A stretch of 64,000 nt of DNA from JBFMHP01 sp964557295 (GTDB lineage Bacteria; Pseudomonadota; Gammaproteobacteria; RBG-16-57-12): positions 62,001 through 126,000 of the forward strand of contig CAZKZP010000002.1 in assembly GCA_964557295.1 (NCBI GenBank), in the 5' to 3' direction. This document shows, piece by piece, positions 8,461-15,631 of this stretch (positions are counted from its first letter, which is position 1; each line of letters begins with the position of its first letter). A model generated the notes under the pieces. That model worked only from the letters and a program-made list of their open reading frames with translations, was not told the DNA's origin and ran no database searches. A program made the translations under genes and the position numbers.

Positions 8461-8931
8461 CTACTTGCCGATCAGGGCAAGCAGCGTGCGGTCTTCGAGC
8501 AGGTGGTCTTCCAGGGGGGCATTCTCGATGCCCGCTTCCGAGATGAATCTTCCGCGCACAGATACCCCCGCCTTCGCGGCGGAGGCGGGATCGCCGGTGA
8601 GCAGCGGATGCCAATCGGGCAGTCCCTTGCCCTCGGCCAGGCGGCGATAGGCGCAGCTGCGCGGCAGCCAGCGGGTGGTGCGGACCAGCTGCGGGGTGAT
8701 CTGCACGCAGTCCGGCACGTGCGCTTGGCGCTGCGGATACACGCGGCAGCGGCAACTCGATTCATCGAGCTGACGGCAGGCCACGCGGGTGTAGTAGATC
8801 GCGCCGGTGTCTTCTTCCTCGAGTTTATGTAGGCAGCACAGGGCGCAGCCGTCGCAGAGCGATTCCCATTCCTGCGGGGTCATGTCCTCAAGGGTTTTTA
8901 TCTCCCAGAAGGGTTTGGCGCGGGGGTTCAT
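8461..8931 (-). CDS. ycgN: YcgN family cysteine-rich protein (UPF0260)
   Basis: The 156-residue protein begins with PFWEIKTLEDM and carries the cysteine signature CDGCALCCLHKLEEED followed by CRCRVYPQR, typical of the YcgN/YkgJ zinc- or iron-sulfur-binding family. Biochemical function is not established for the family. Its start overlaps the stop of the upstream HIT gene by four bases (ATGA), indicating cotranscription and translational coupling. Confidence 0.9.
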   Translation of the reverse strand: MNPRAKPFWEIKTLEDMTPQEWESLCDGCALCCLHKLEEEDTGAIYYTRVACRQLDESSCRCRVYPQRQAHVPDCVQITPQLVRTTRWLPRSCAYRRLAEGKGLPDWHPLLTGDPASAAKAGVSVRGRFISEAGIENAPLEDHLLEDRTLLALIGK

Positions 8932-9350
8932 GGTCTCGGCGTGAATCCCAGGGCGAGGTTCGGGACGATCTTGGCTTTGAGATCGGCGATTTCCTTTTGT
9001 GTATACGGCACCGGATCGATTTTGCCCCAGATCGGCGCGGGCCAGACCGGATCATGGCGGTAACGCGCAATGTGATGTAGGTGCAATTGTCTGACCACGT
9101 TGCCGATGGCGGCGATGTTCATTTTGTCGGCCTTGAGCGTCGTGGCCAATTGCTGGGCGAGGTGGCTGGATTCCTCAAGCAGTTGCCGCTGATCGCCGGG
9201 TGCGAGCTGATAGATCTCGCTGATGTCCGGGCGCCTCGGCACCAGGATGAACCACGGGAAATTGCGATCATTCATCAGCAGCAGCAGTGACAGCGGGAAT
9301 TCGCCCAGCACGAGCGTATCCCGTTGGAGTATCGGGTCTAGGGTAAACAT
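8928..9350 (-). CDS. HIT domain protein
   Basis: A 140-residue HIT-superfamily protein, predicted to hydrolyse or transfer nucleotides. The active-site stretch reads QLHLHHIARYR after IGNVV and is followed by WPAPIWG, the form seen in the common proteobacterial HIT subfamily, where glutamine occupies the first histidine position. The start at 9350 (MFTLDPILQRD) fits the family. The open frame extends 23 codons further upstream into the neighbouring gene but has no ribosome site there. It sits between a PilZ gene and ycgN on one transcript. Confidence 0.88.
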   Translation of the reverse strand: MFTLDPILQRDTLVLGEFPLSLLLLMNDRNFPWFILVPRRPDISEIYQLAPGDQRQLLEESSHLAQQLATTLKADKMNIAAIGNVVRQLHLHHIARYRHDPVWPAPIWGKIDPVPYTQKEIADLKAKIVPNLALGFTPRP

Positions 9351-9370
9351 GACGGTAGCATCTAATCGAA

Positions 9371-9817
9371 TCAGCTGTGGCTTAAGTCGGGAAACTTTTC
9401 GGCGTATTTCTCGATCCATTCCTTGGCGGCCTCTTCGGCGTTGAGGCTGCGCCCCTCGGAGACCAGCACTTCCTGGCGGTAATGTTCAATGTAGCAGATT
9501 TGTTCGACCATGCGGGTATTGTAGGCCTCTTCCGCATCGAAGAATTCAACCCCGACCAGGTATTGGCGCTCAAAGCGGCGGCACCAGACCACCCGGCCGC
9601 GGGTTTCGATCCCCAGCTTGAGCAACGGGAAGCTCAGACTGATGTCGGAGCCAACCTCGATCGGGACCTTGGAGTAGAACGACAACCCGCCGCGGCTGAT
9701 ATTCGACAAGTGCTCATCAGCTTCGCCCTGCTCACTGACCCGATATTGGATGGGAATATCGGAGGGATGTCGGATGTAGTGGCGCATGGGACTGCCCATA
9801 TTGAGTCCTATAGACAT
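9371..9817 (-). CDS. PilZ domain protein
   Basis: A 148-residue protein with the c-di-GMP binding signature of PilZ: an RHYIR arginine pair (RxxxR), then about 27 residues later NISRGGLSF (the [D/N]xSxxG motif). A roughly 60-residue charged C-terminal extension follows the PilZ barrel. The start at 9817 is a choice among several in-frame ATGs; the open frame reaches 9862. It stops 20 bases before the HIT gene, so it likely shares its transcript. Confidence 0.85.
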   Translation of the reverse strand: MSIGLNMGSPMRHYIRHPSDIPIQYRVSEQGEADEHLSNISRGGLSFYSKVPIEVGSDISLSFPLLKLGIETRGRVVWCRRFERQYLVGVEFFDAEEAYNTRMVEQICYIEHYRQEVLVSEGRSLNAEEAAKEWIEKYAEKFPDLSHS

Positions 9818-9865
9818 AGTCGGCTTTTCGTCCCCCCGTCTCAACCGAGCCGGGGTGAACATTTG

Positions 9866-10366
9866 TTACAGGTCGCGCACGCGCCAGCGGGGGTGGCCGT
9901 TTTCATCGATCAGACCATGGCGTTGCAGCCAGTCGCGCGCATCCTCGGCATCGTGGTGAAACCAGTTGGAGGCCGAGCCTAATCGAAAGGTATAGCCCCA
10001 AGCATCCATATCCGCAAACATGCGCGCGCGCCCGAACCCGGCAATGGCGTCGGCGAGCAGGATCTGCAAGTAACACACCCCATTCTCCTCGGCATAATCA
10101 CCGCCCGCATTGGTATGCAGCGCGGAACGCCGCTGCGGGTCCATGCAGATGTAGTGACAGGCCTCGTGCAGGGCGGAATGCACCGGGGTGTCGGCGCGCA
10201 CCAGCAGGCGATGGTCGATGAGGCCCGCCTCACGCTCGCCCCAGTAGCTTCCGGGGATATCTTCACCGTCGGGAACCCAAACCAGCTCGATCCCGTAGCA
10301 GGCGAACAGCGCGGCGAACTCCTTGGGATTGATCTCGTGGCAATTGAGTACGGACATGCGCGCCAT
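9866..10366 (-). CDS. Uncharacterised HEACH-motif (zincin-like) protein
   Basis: A protein of about 166 residues with HSALHEACHYIC, which matches an HExxH metallohydrolase helix, and a downstream acidic DYAEENGVCYL stretch that could give a third ligand. The general pattern also recalls elongation factor P hydroxylase (EpmC, HEISHWC), but the rest does not match well enough for me to assign it. The start is uncertain: ATGs at 10366 and 10357 are both possible and the open frame reaches 10456. It is divergent from the YcgR-like gene and upstream of the PilZ gene. Confidence 0.75.
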   Translation of the reverse strand: MARMSVLNCHEINPKEFAALFACYGIELVWVPDGEDIPGSYWGEREAGLIDHRLLVRADTPVHSALHEACHYICMDPQRRSALHTNAGGDYAEENGVCYLQILLADAIAGFGRARMFADMDAWGYTFRLGSASNWFHHDAEDARDWLQRHGLIDENGHPRWRVRDL

Positions 10367-10446
10367 TGTGTCACGAGCCCGCGCGCCGGTCACGAAAATC
10401 GGCCAGCATCCGACAACCATTTGAGAACCCATCAGAGGAGGACGAG

Positions 10447-11103
10447 ATGAATTCACGAGCGCTGAACATGCTGGTTGGCAGCGGCCTGAAGCTGGAGGCG
10501 CGCGGCGGTGATGCGTGCTACCTGGTGGAGATGATCGGGTGTCTCACCGGCAAGAGCCTCCTGGTCACCGCGCCCTATGACGAACGCGGGCGGCTGGCCG
10601 TCGGCGTAGGCGATGAGGTCGTCATCCGCTATCTCGGCGGCGACAACAGCTACGCCTTCTACAGCCGGGTGCTGTGCGTCTGCGCCGATCCGTATCCATA
10701 TCTGCACCTGGCGTTTCCCGAGGGCGTGCAGGGCGTGCTCACGCGCCGCGGCACCCGTCTGCCGATCGAGGGGCCGTGCATGTCGCTGGCCATGCTCGAC
10801 CGGGGGCGCAAGATCTCCGTGATGATGGCCGACATCAGCATCCACGGCGCTCGGCTGATCGCCCCGTATCGTCTGGGCGAGATCGGCGAGACCTTCAGCA
10901 TCGAAATGCCGCAGATCCCCGCCGCCGGTGACGAGCCGCTGGCGCTGCCTTGCGTCATCCGCCATGTGCAGGCCCAGCGCGGCGAGGGCGGTGATGAAAA
11001 GGTGCATCACGGCGTCGAGTTCGACCAACTGGAGCAGGCCGCGCAGTTGTTCATCGCGCGCTTCATCCAGGACAGCATCGTGCGGCAACGGCGGGTGGGT
11101 TAG
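10447..11103 (+). CDS. YcgR-like flagellar brake protein with PilZ domain
   Basis: A 218-residue protein with an N-terminal YcgR-like beta domain (about 1-105) and a C-terminal PilZ domain. The arginine signature lies around TRRGTRLPIEG and the second motif is DISIHGARL. Such proteins bind c-di-GMP and tune flagellar or surface functions. ATG 10447 follows a perfect AGGAGGA. The stop overlaps the convergent gene at 11100 by four bases. No flagellar genes are present in the window. Confidence 0.85.
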   Translation: MNSRALNMLVGSGLKLEARGGDACYLVEMIGCLTGKSLLVTAPYDERGRLAVGVGDEVVIRYLGGDNSYAFYSRVLCVCADPYPYLHLAFPEGVQGVLTRRGTRLPIEGPCMSLAMLDRGRKISVMMADISIHGARLIAPYRLGEIGETFSIEMPQIPAAGDEPLALPCVIRHVQAQRGEGGDEKVHHGVEFDQLEQAAQLFIARFIQDSIVRQRRVG

Positions 11104-11492
11104 GTGTAGATATCGATTCCCAGGCGGGGCGGGGTTTCGGATGCCTGCGCGGCGGCGTTGTTCCCCGGCGAGGTGACCAGACGGCGCTCGCGGCCATTGC
11201 GCGTGTCCAGGAGCACGGGCTCCTGACGGGTGCGCCGGTCGACGCGCTGGCGCCGGTTGGACGCGCCGCCGGCCAGCGGTCCGGGCACGGCATCTGCGTG
11301 ATGGGGATGTCGCTCCGCCGCAAGGACTTGTTGCACGGCGCGTTCGACGGGCGTGGGCACGCCTGGCCGCACGGCCTCGGCGCGCGGATAGGCGGGGACG
11401 GAATCGACCTGCGGGGTGGCCGAGGGTCGGGTGTTGGCCGAGCGCAGATTCCGTATCCCCGTATCATCGGGCGGAATATTGAACGAAGTCAT
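11100..11492 (-). CDS. Small hypothetical protein, proline/arginine-rich
   Basis: A 130-residue hydrophilic protein, probably disordered, with proline-rich N-terminal and arginine-rich central parts (RRQRVDRRTRQE) and an ordered-looking end (RLGIDIYT). I do not recognise a family. Its ATG overlaps the stop of a minus-strand reading frame (11489-11600) by four bases, suggesting that it was once the second gene of a coupled pair whose first gene is now truncated. Confidence 0.6.
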   Translation of the reverse strand: MTSFNIPPDDTGIRNLRSANTRPSATPQVDSVPAYPRAEAVRPGVPTPVERAVQQVLAAERHPHHADAVPGPLAGGASNRRQRVDRRTRQEPVLLDTRNGRERRLVTSPGNNAAAQASETPPRLGIDIYT

Positions 11493-11600
11493 CTGAACGA
11501 GTCCTCAATCGCATTATCGTCCGGCAGCCCGGCGTTCTGAAGGGTAACAAGCGCATGGGTGTACGCTGAGTGCGCCTGAGCTATGAATCGTTCTAAGCGC
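11489..11600 (-). pseudogene. Truncated 3' end of a lost upstream gene
   Basis: On the minus strand the frame ending TGA at 11489 reads LERFIAQAHSAYTHALV and then an acidic end (DDNAIEDSFR), with protein-like composition. It terminates in an ATGA overlap with the next gene. Upstream of about 11600 the protein-like character disappears and the opposite strand takes over, so only about 37 C-terminal residues seem to survive. Family unknown; this is inferred from composition and the overlap. Confidence 0.35.
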
Positions 11601-11874
11601 AGTATCGCGGCACCGACGGCAATACGTACCAGATTCAGGATACATCCGTGACCGGGGATGACAGTGTTGGCTGGAATGTCGAGGCAACGCTTTATCATCC
11701 GACTTTTGGTTCAGTGGCCTCAAATTCGCGTGCAGCAACGGCCATCCGAGTGCCGGCGCCATCAACATCAGCGGCACGAACGGTACCTCGGTGGCGATCG
11801 AATTCAGCGACTGCGACACTTATTCCGGAAGTTACAACATTGGATGCGGCGTCGTAGGTATCAGCGGCTGGTAG
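11591..11874 (+). pseudogene. Frameshifted remnant of a secreted-type protein
   Basis: Plus-strand sequence reads protein-like in two consecutive frames. First comes GTDGNTYQIQDTSVTGDDS through VEATLYHP. Near the TTTT run at about 11700 the frame shifts to FWFSGLKFACSNGHPSAG, ending CGVVGISGW with a stop at 11872-11874. No start codon and an in-frame stop upstream mean it cannot be expressed intact. Cysteine, glycine and serine content suggests an exported beta-rich protein. Family not recognised. It is followed by a strong terminator hairpin, as expected for a former gene end. Confidence 0.45.
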
Positions 11875-11902
11875 CTCAGCCTGGACGCCATAGTCATGGA
11901 TA

Positions 11903-11926
11903 AAAGCGCGGGACATCCCGCGCTTT
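11903..11926. terminator. Bidirectional terminator between remnant and LysR gene
   Basis: Inverted repeat AAAGCGCGGG/CCCGCGCTTT with a short loop is flanked by A-rich and T-rich runs, so it can end transcription from either side: the decayed plus-strand gene and the minus-strand LysR gene. Confidence 0.8.
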
Positions 11927-11951
11927 TGTTTTATGCGTGGTGAAAACGTTT

Positions 11952-12878
11952 CTACCGCCGCCCCGGTATCACCGGCAGGGTGGTGCTGAGGATGGCCGCT
12001 TCGTTGATCATGAAGTCCTTGAAGGCCTGGCAGACCGCTGAGAGGCGCTTGCTTTGGCGGTGGACGACGCACCACTGGCGCACGATCGGGAAATCCTCGA
12101 TGTCGAGTACGGCCAGGCAGCCGGTGTGCAGTTCCAGGCCCAGGGTGTGGATCGAGACGATGCCCAGGCCGAGGCCGGCCATGACCGCTTGCTTGATGGC
12201 CTCGTTGGAGGTCATCTCCATACCGGTGTGCAGATGGATGTCGCGCTCGGTGAAGAAGCGTTCCATGGCGATGCGGGTGCCCGAGCCCTTCTCGCGCACG
12301 ACGAAGGTTTCCTGCTCCAGCCGGGAAAGCGGGATCTTGCGCTCGCGGGTCAAGGGGTGGTTGACCGCGGCGATGACCACCAGGGCGTTTTCCATGAAGG
12401 GTTCGGCCGTCAAGTCGAGATCGGCCGGGGGCTGCCCCATGATGACGAGATCCTTCTCGTTGGCCTCGAGGTGTTGCAGCAGGGTTTGGCGGTTGGAGAC
12501 ATCCAGCCGTATCGTCACGCCCTCGAAGCGCTTGGCGAACACCGCCAGCAGCGGGGTGATGACGTAATTGGCCGTGCTGACCACCGAGATGTCGAGCAGG
12601 CCGTGGCGCGCGCCGCGCAGGTCGTCGATCACGGCATCGGCCTCTTCGAGCAGTTCGATGATGCGCCGGCTATAGTGCTGGATCTCCTTGCCGGCCTCGG
12701 TAAGATAGAGTTTGCGCCCCATCTGTTCGAACAGGGGCAATCCCACTTGCTCTTCCAACTGCTTAACCTGCATGGAGACGGCAGGTTGGGTGAGATGCAG
12801 TTCCTCCGCCGCGCGGGTGTAATTCATGTGGCGGCACACGGAATCGAAGATTTTCAGTTGGCGAATGGTTAGATGCAT
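11952..12878 (-). CDS. LysR family transcriptional regulator, CbbR-like
   Basis: A 308-residue LysR regulator. The N-terminal winged HTH (MHLTIRQLKIFDSVC then YTRAAEELHLTQPAVSMQ) and the co-inducer domain resemble CbbR, the activator of Calvin-cycle operons, especially the GQPPADLDL and ENALVVIAAVNHPL segments. No RuBisCO genes are in the window, so the target is unknown. It is divergent from psiE across about 96 bases that contain a LysR-type palindrome (12900-12913), so autoregulation and control of psiE are plausible. Confidence 0.85.
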   Translation of the reverse strand: MHLTIRQLKIFDSVCRHMNYTRAAEELHLTQPAVSMQVKQLEEQVGLPLFEQMGRKLYLTEAGKEIQHYSRRIIELLEEADAVIDDLRGARHGLLDISVVSTANYVITPLLAVFAKRFEGVTIRLDVSNRQTLLQHLEANEKDLVIMGQPPADLDLTAEPFMENALVVIAAVNHPLTRERKIPLSRLEQETFVVREKGSGTRIAMERFFTERDIHLHTGMEMTSNEAIKQAVMAGLGLGIVSIHTLGLELHTGCLAVLDIEDFPIVRQWCVVHRQSKRLSAVCQAFKDFMINEAAILSTTLPVIPGRR

Positions 12879-12899
12879 AAAAGGTGCTCGAGGAATATA

Positions 12900-12913
12900 C
12901 TTATTAACATAAG
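12900..12913. promoter_or_regulatory. Candidate LysR operator in the lysR-psiE spacer
   Basis: The palindrome CTTAT-TAAC-ATAAG lies 22 bases upstream of the regulator start and about 62 bases upstream of psiE. It has the dyad symmetry and T/A ends expected of LysR-type sites. Binding is inferred from position and symmetry. Confidence 0.45.
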
Positions 12914-12974
12914 CCAGTTTTATGGTTTTGGATATAGTCGCACAACTCGTGCAAATGACTCATGAAGGAGAGTT

Positions 12975-13394
12975 ATGAAACGCGACGTAAAGGTCTTCGC
13001 CTACGGTTCGCTCAGTGTCATCGAGTCCGTCGGGCTGTTCATCGTGACGATCGCCACCCTCGTGGCGACCGGCCAGGAAGTGGTGGTCATGATCAGCGCC
13101 GGCAAGGTGACGCTGGCGGACATCCTGCTGCTGTTCATCTACCTCGAAGTCTTCGCCATGATCACCATCTACCTCAAGGCGCATCGCCTGCCGGTACGCA
13201 TGCCGATCTACATCGCCATGGTGGCGCTCGCCCGGTACCTGATCCTGGACATGAAGGCGATGGATAACTGGCGCATGCTGGCGGTCGCCGGGGCGATATT
13301 CATGTTGGCGGCGACGGTGTTATTGCACCGCTATGGTCACACCAGATTCCCCTACATCACGGAATCGTCGCCCCAAGGGGGCGGCGAAGATTGA
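12975..13394 (+). CDS. psiE: PsiE family membrane protein
   Basis: A 139-residue protein with four membrane helices and the PsiE-family layout, including the YLEVFAMITIYLKAHRLPVRMPIYIAM region (helix, polar KAHRLPVR loop, helix). PsiE is phosphate-starvation-inducible in E. coli; its molecular role is unknown. ATG 12975 follows AAGGAGAG. Divergent orientation with the LysR gene suggests shared control rather than PhoB control, and I see no PHO box here. Confidence 0.82.
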   Translation: MKRDVKVFAYGSLSVIESVGLFIVTIATLVATGQEVVVMISAGKVTLADILLLFIYLEVFAMITIYLKAHRLPVRMPIYIAMVALARYLILDMKAMDNWRMLAVAGAIFMLAATVLLHRYGHTRFPYITESSPQGGGED

Positions 13395-13459
13395 AATTGG
13401 CGCGAAAAGGCCGATAGTTGATGTAGGGGGACGGTTTAGTGTTGAAGGGGAGTGTTGTC

Positions 13460-13867
13460 ATGCGCACCCGTATCCATGAAGTGCCCGCCTATCACGTCGA
13501 GACCATCGCCGTGGCGGCGGCACGCTACAACCTCATCCATCTGGCCTTGCGCCGGCTGGGCGCGCCGCTGCGGCTCGAACTCACTGGCCTGAAGGGGCTA
13601 GATATGCTGCTCGACACCGACCTGTGGGTGTGTGTCGACCGCACCTCGCTCGATCTTCCGATCCTGGCGTGGACCGTGTTCGATGACCATCAGCGCAGCG
13701 ATTTGCAGGCGCCGGTCACCTGCCAGCTGCGTCATTATCATGCGCGCACCGAGGTGCTGCTGCCGCGCTTGTGGCAGACGCTGGAGCGCATCCTGAACGA
13801 GCGCCTGCACGCGGACCACGACCGGCCCGCCACGGTGACCTCGCTCGATGAATGGGGCAAGCGTTGA
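13460..13867 (+). CDS. Hypothetical protein
   Basis: A 135-residue soluble protein beginning MRTRIHEVPAYHVETIA, with no family that I recognise and no membrane segment. The ATG at 13460 is preferred because AAGGGGAG precedes it; a GTG at 13439 is in frame but poorly placed. Composition matches its neighbours. It lies between psiE and the small metal-linked gene; no function can be assigned. Confidence 0.65.
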   Translation: MRTRIHEVPAYHVETIAVAAARYNLIHLALRRLGAPLRLELTGLKGLDMLLDTDLWVCVDRTSLDLPILAWTVFDDHQRSDLQAPVTCQLRHYHARTEVLLPRLWQTLERILNERLHADHDRPATVTSLDEWGKR

Positions 13868-13898
13868 CATTTCCGGCCCTATGCACAATACTAATCAC

Positions 13899-14243
13899 AT
13901 GCGTATCCGCTCACCGTTCATCCATTGGCTGCTGATCCTGGCGCTGCTCGCCGCGCCGGTGCAGGGCGTGTTCGCCGCGATCGCCGCCGCGCATGACCAT
14001 GCCGACCAGCTCGTGATGACCTGTCATTCCATGGTGGATGATTCCTCCGCCGTTTCATCCTCCGGGGCGAGCCAGGACGATGGCGACTGTCACAGCATGA
14101 GCCATTGCTGTGTCGTCTTCTTCGCTCCCCTGACCGTCGCCGCTGCCACGCCGGGCAATGATTACACGCCGGCGCAGCACTCGCGGCTCCAACTCATCGA
14201 TCTCGCCCGTCCGGGTGAGCCTCCTAGAAAACCGCATGCCTAA
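13899..14243 (+). CDS. Small exported His/Cys-rich protein ahead of cus genes
   Basis: A protein of about 114 residues with a signal peptide-like start (WLLILALLAAPVQGVFA) and a mature part containing HDHAD, CHSM, DCHSMSHCC and other potential metal ligands. Such short exported Cys/His proteins often precede heavy-metal RND operons, so a copper/silver binding or sensing role is plausible. Starts at 13881 or 13899 are possible. The coding end runs into a short palindrome (GCATGCC-TAA-GGCATGC) that includes the stop codon. Confidence 0.65.
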   Translation: MRIRSPFIHWLLILALLAAPVQGVFAAIAAAHDHADQLVMTCHSMVDDSSAVSSSGASQDDGDCHSMSHCCVVFFAPLTVAAATPGNDYTPAQHSRLQLIDLARPGEPPRKPHA

Positions 14244-14362
14244 GGCATGCTGATGCATCTTCCCGCGTAGTTTCCCCGCGCGCGGCGCACTCCCGATGTT
14301 TTCGCATGCCTGATGTTGTCCCATGATTGTTTCATGGGGTGGATGATTCGCATAGGAAGGGC

Positions 14363-15631
14363 ATGACGATGTTACGAACGATCTTGAGATATACCCTACT
14401 GGCCGCGGGTGGGCTCTGGCTGGCGCCGGCGAGCGCCGAGGTGGCGGAATTGACGGTGGACCACGCGGTGGAACAGGCCGTGCAGCGCTACCCGGCGCTG
14501 GCCGAGCAGCAGGCGCGGGTGCAGGCCCTGGAGCAGGATGTGATTCTGCAGACGGCCCTGCCCGATCCGCGCCTGAGCCTGGGGCTGAGCAATGTGCCGG
14601 TCGAGAGCCTGTCGATTCGCGAAGAGCCGATGACCCAGCTGGAGATCGGGCTGAGCCAGCCGCTGCCGTATCCGGGCAAGCGCGGCCTGCTGGAGGCACA
14701 GGCGCGGGAGACGCACGAGGCCGGCCGCCAGGAGCTGGCGGAGCTGCGCGTGCAGATCGCCCGCGAGGTGCACGAGGTGTGGTGGCAGCGTTATGGGGTC
14801 GACCGCGCGCGCGAGATCCTCGGCTACAATCAGGAACTCCTGCGCCAGCTGGTCGGCATCGCGCAGACCAAATACAAGGTCGGCCAGGGCTTGCAGCAGG
14901 ACGTGCTGCTCGCGCAGCTGGAGATCTCCAAGCTCATCGAGCGCGAGATCATGCTCAAGAGCGAGGCCCGCGCCTTGCAGTTTCGCCTCAATCGCCTGAT
15001 GGGGCGCGCGCCGGAGGAGGAGATCGTCCTGCCGGGCAAGACCGACGCGCCGCTGCCGGCCATGCCGCCGGTGGCGGAGCTGCTCGCGGCGGCCGTGGCC
15101 GCGCGGCCGCAGTTGCAGGCCCAGCAGGCCCGGCTGCGCGCCGCCGAGACGGGCGTGCAACTGGCCCGGCGCGATTATTATCCCGACTTCGAGGTCGGCG
15201 CCTCCTACGGCCAGCGCCGCGGCCGCGACGACATGATCAGCCTGATGTTCTCGATGAACCTCCCGCTCTACACCGCGCGCAAGCAAGACCCCCTGCTGGC
15301 CCAGCGCACCCGCGAGCAGCTCGGCGAGCGCTATCGGCTCGAAGACACCCAGGCGCAGATCGCCGCGCGCGTGCGCGAGCTGGTGACGCGCTACGAGGCG
15401 GCGCGCGAGCTGGTGGCGCTGCTGAAAAACGCCATCCTTCCCCAGGCGCGCCAGACCGTGGATTCGATGCTGGCCGGCTATCAGGTGGGCAAGGTGGATT
15501 TCCTCAATGTGACCGGCGCAGAGATCACCCTGTTCGATTACGAAACCCAGTATTGGCAGACCTACAGCCAGGCGCGGCAGACCCTGGCGGCCCTGCAGGC
15601 CGAGGTCGGCAAGGAGTTGGTGTATGAATAA
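14363..15631 (+). CDS. cusC: Outer-membrane efflux protein, CusC/CzcC type (TolC family)
   Basis: A 422-residue TolC-family outer-membrane channel component with a signal peptide ending at PASAEVAE and the repeated helical hairpin structure. Conserved features include LSNVPVESL near the N-terminus and the second repeat with PDFEVGASYGQRRGRDDMI. It forms the outer-membrane duct of the CusCBA efflux complex. ATG 14363 follows GGAAGGGC; a further in-frame ATG lies at 14369. The stop overlaps the cusB start by eight bases. Confidence 0.88.
   Translation: MTMLRTILRYTLLAAGGLWLAPASAEVAELTVDHAVEQAVQRYPALAEQQARVQALEQDVILQTALPDPRLSLGLSNVPVESLSIREEPMTQLEIGLSQPLPYPGKRGLLEAQARETHEAGRQELAELRVQIAREVHEVWWQRYGVDRAREILGYNQELLRQLVGIAQTKYKVGQGLQQDVLLAQLEISKLIEREIMLKSEARALQFRLNRLMGRAPEEEIVLPGKTDAPLPAMPPVAELLAAAVAARPQLQAQQARLRAAETGVQLARRDYYPDFEVGASYGQRRGRDDMISLMFSMNLPLYTARKQDPLLAQRTREQLGERYRLEDTQAQIAARVRELVTRYEAARELVALLKNAILPQARQTVDSMLAGYQVGKVDFLNVTGAEITLFDYETQYWQTYSQARQTLAALQAEVGKELVYE

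Noticed and set aside
11658..11903. Short plus-strand frames taken as a gene between 11658 and 11903
   Set aside because: The protein-like signal lies in two other frames joined by a frameshift, so the single open frames there are accidental.
14235..14251. Palindrome GCATGCC-TAA-GGCATGC as a terminator
   Set aside because: It includes the stop codon, has a 3-base loop and no T-run, so a terminator function is not supported.
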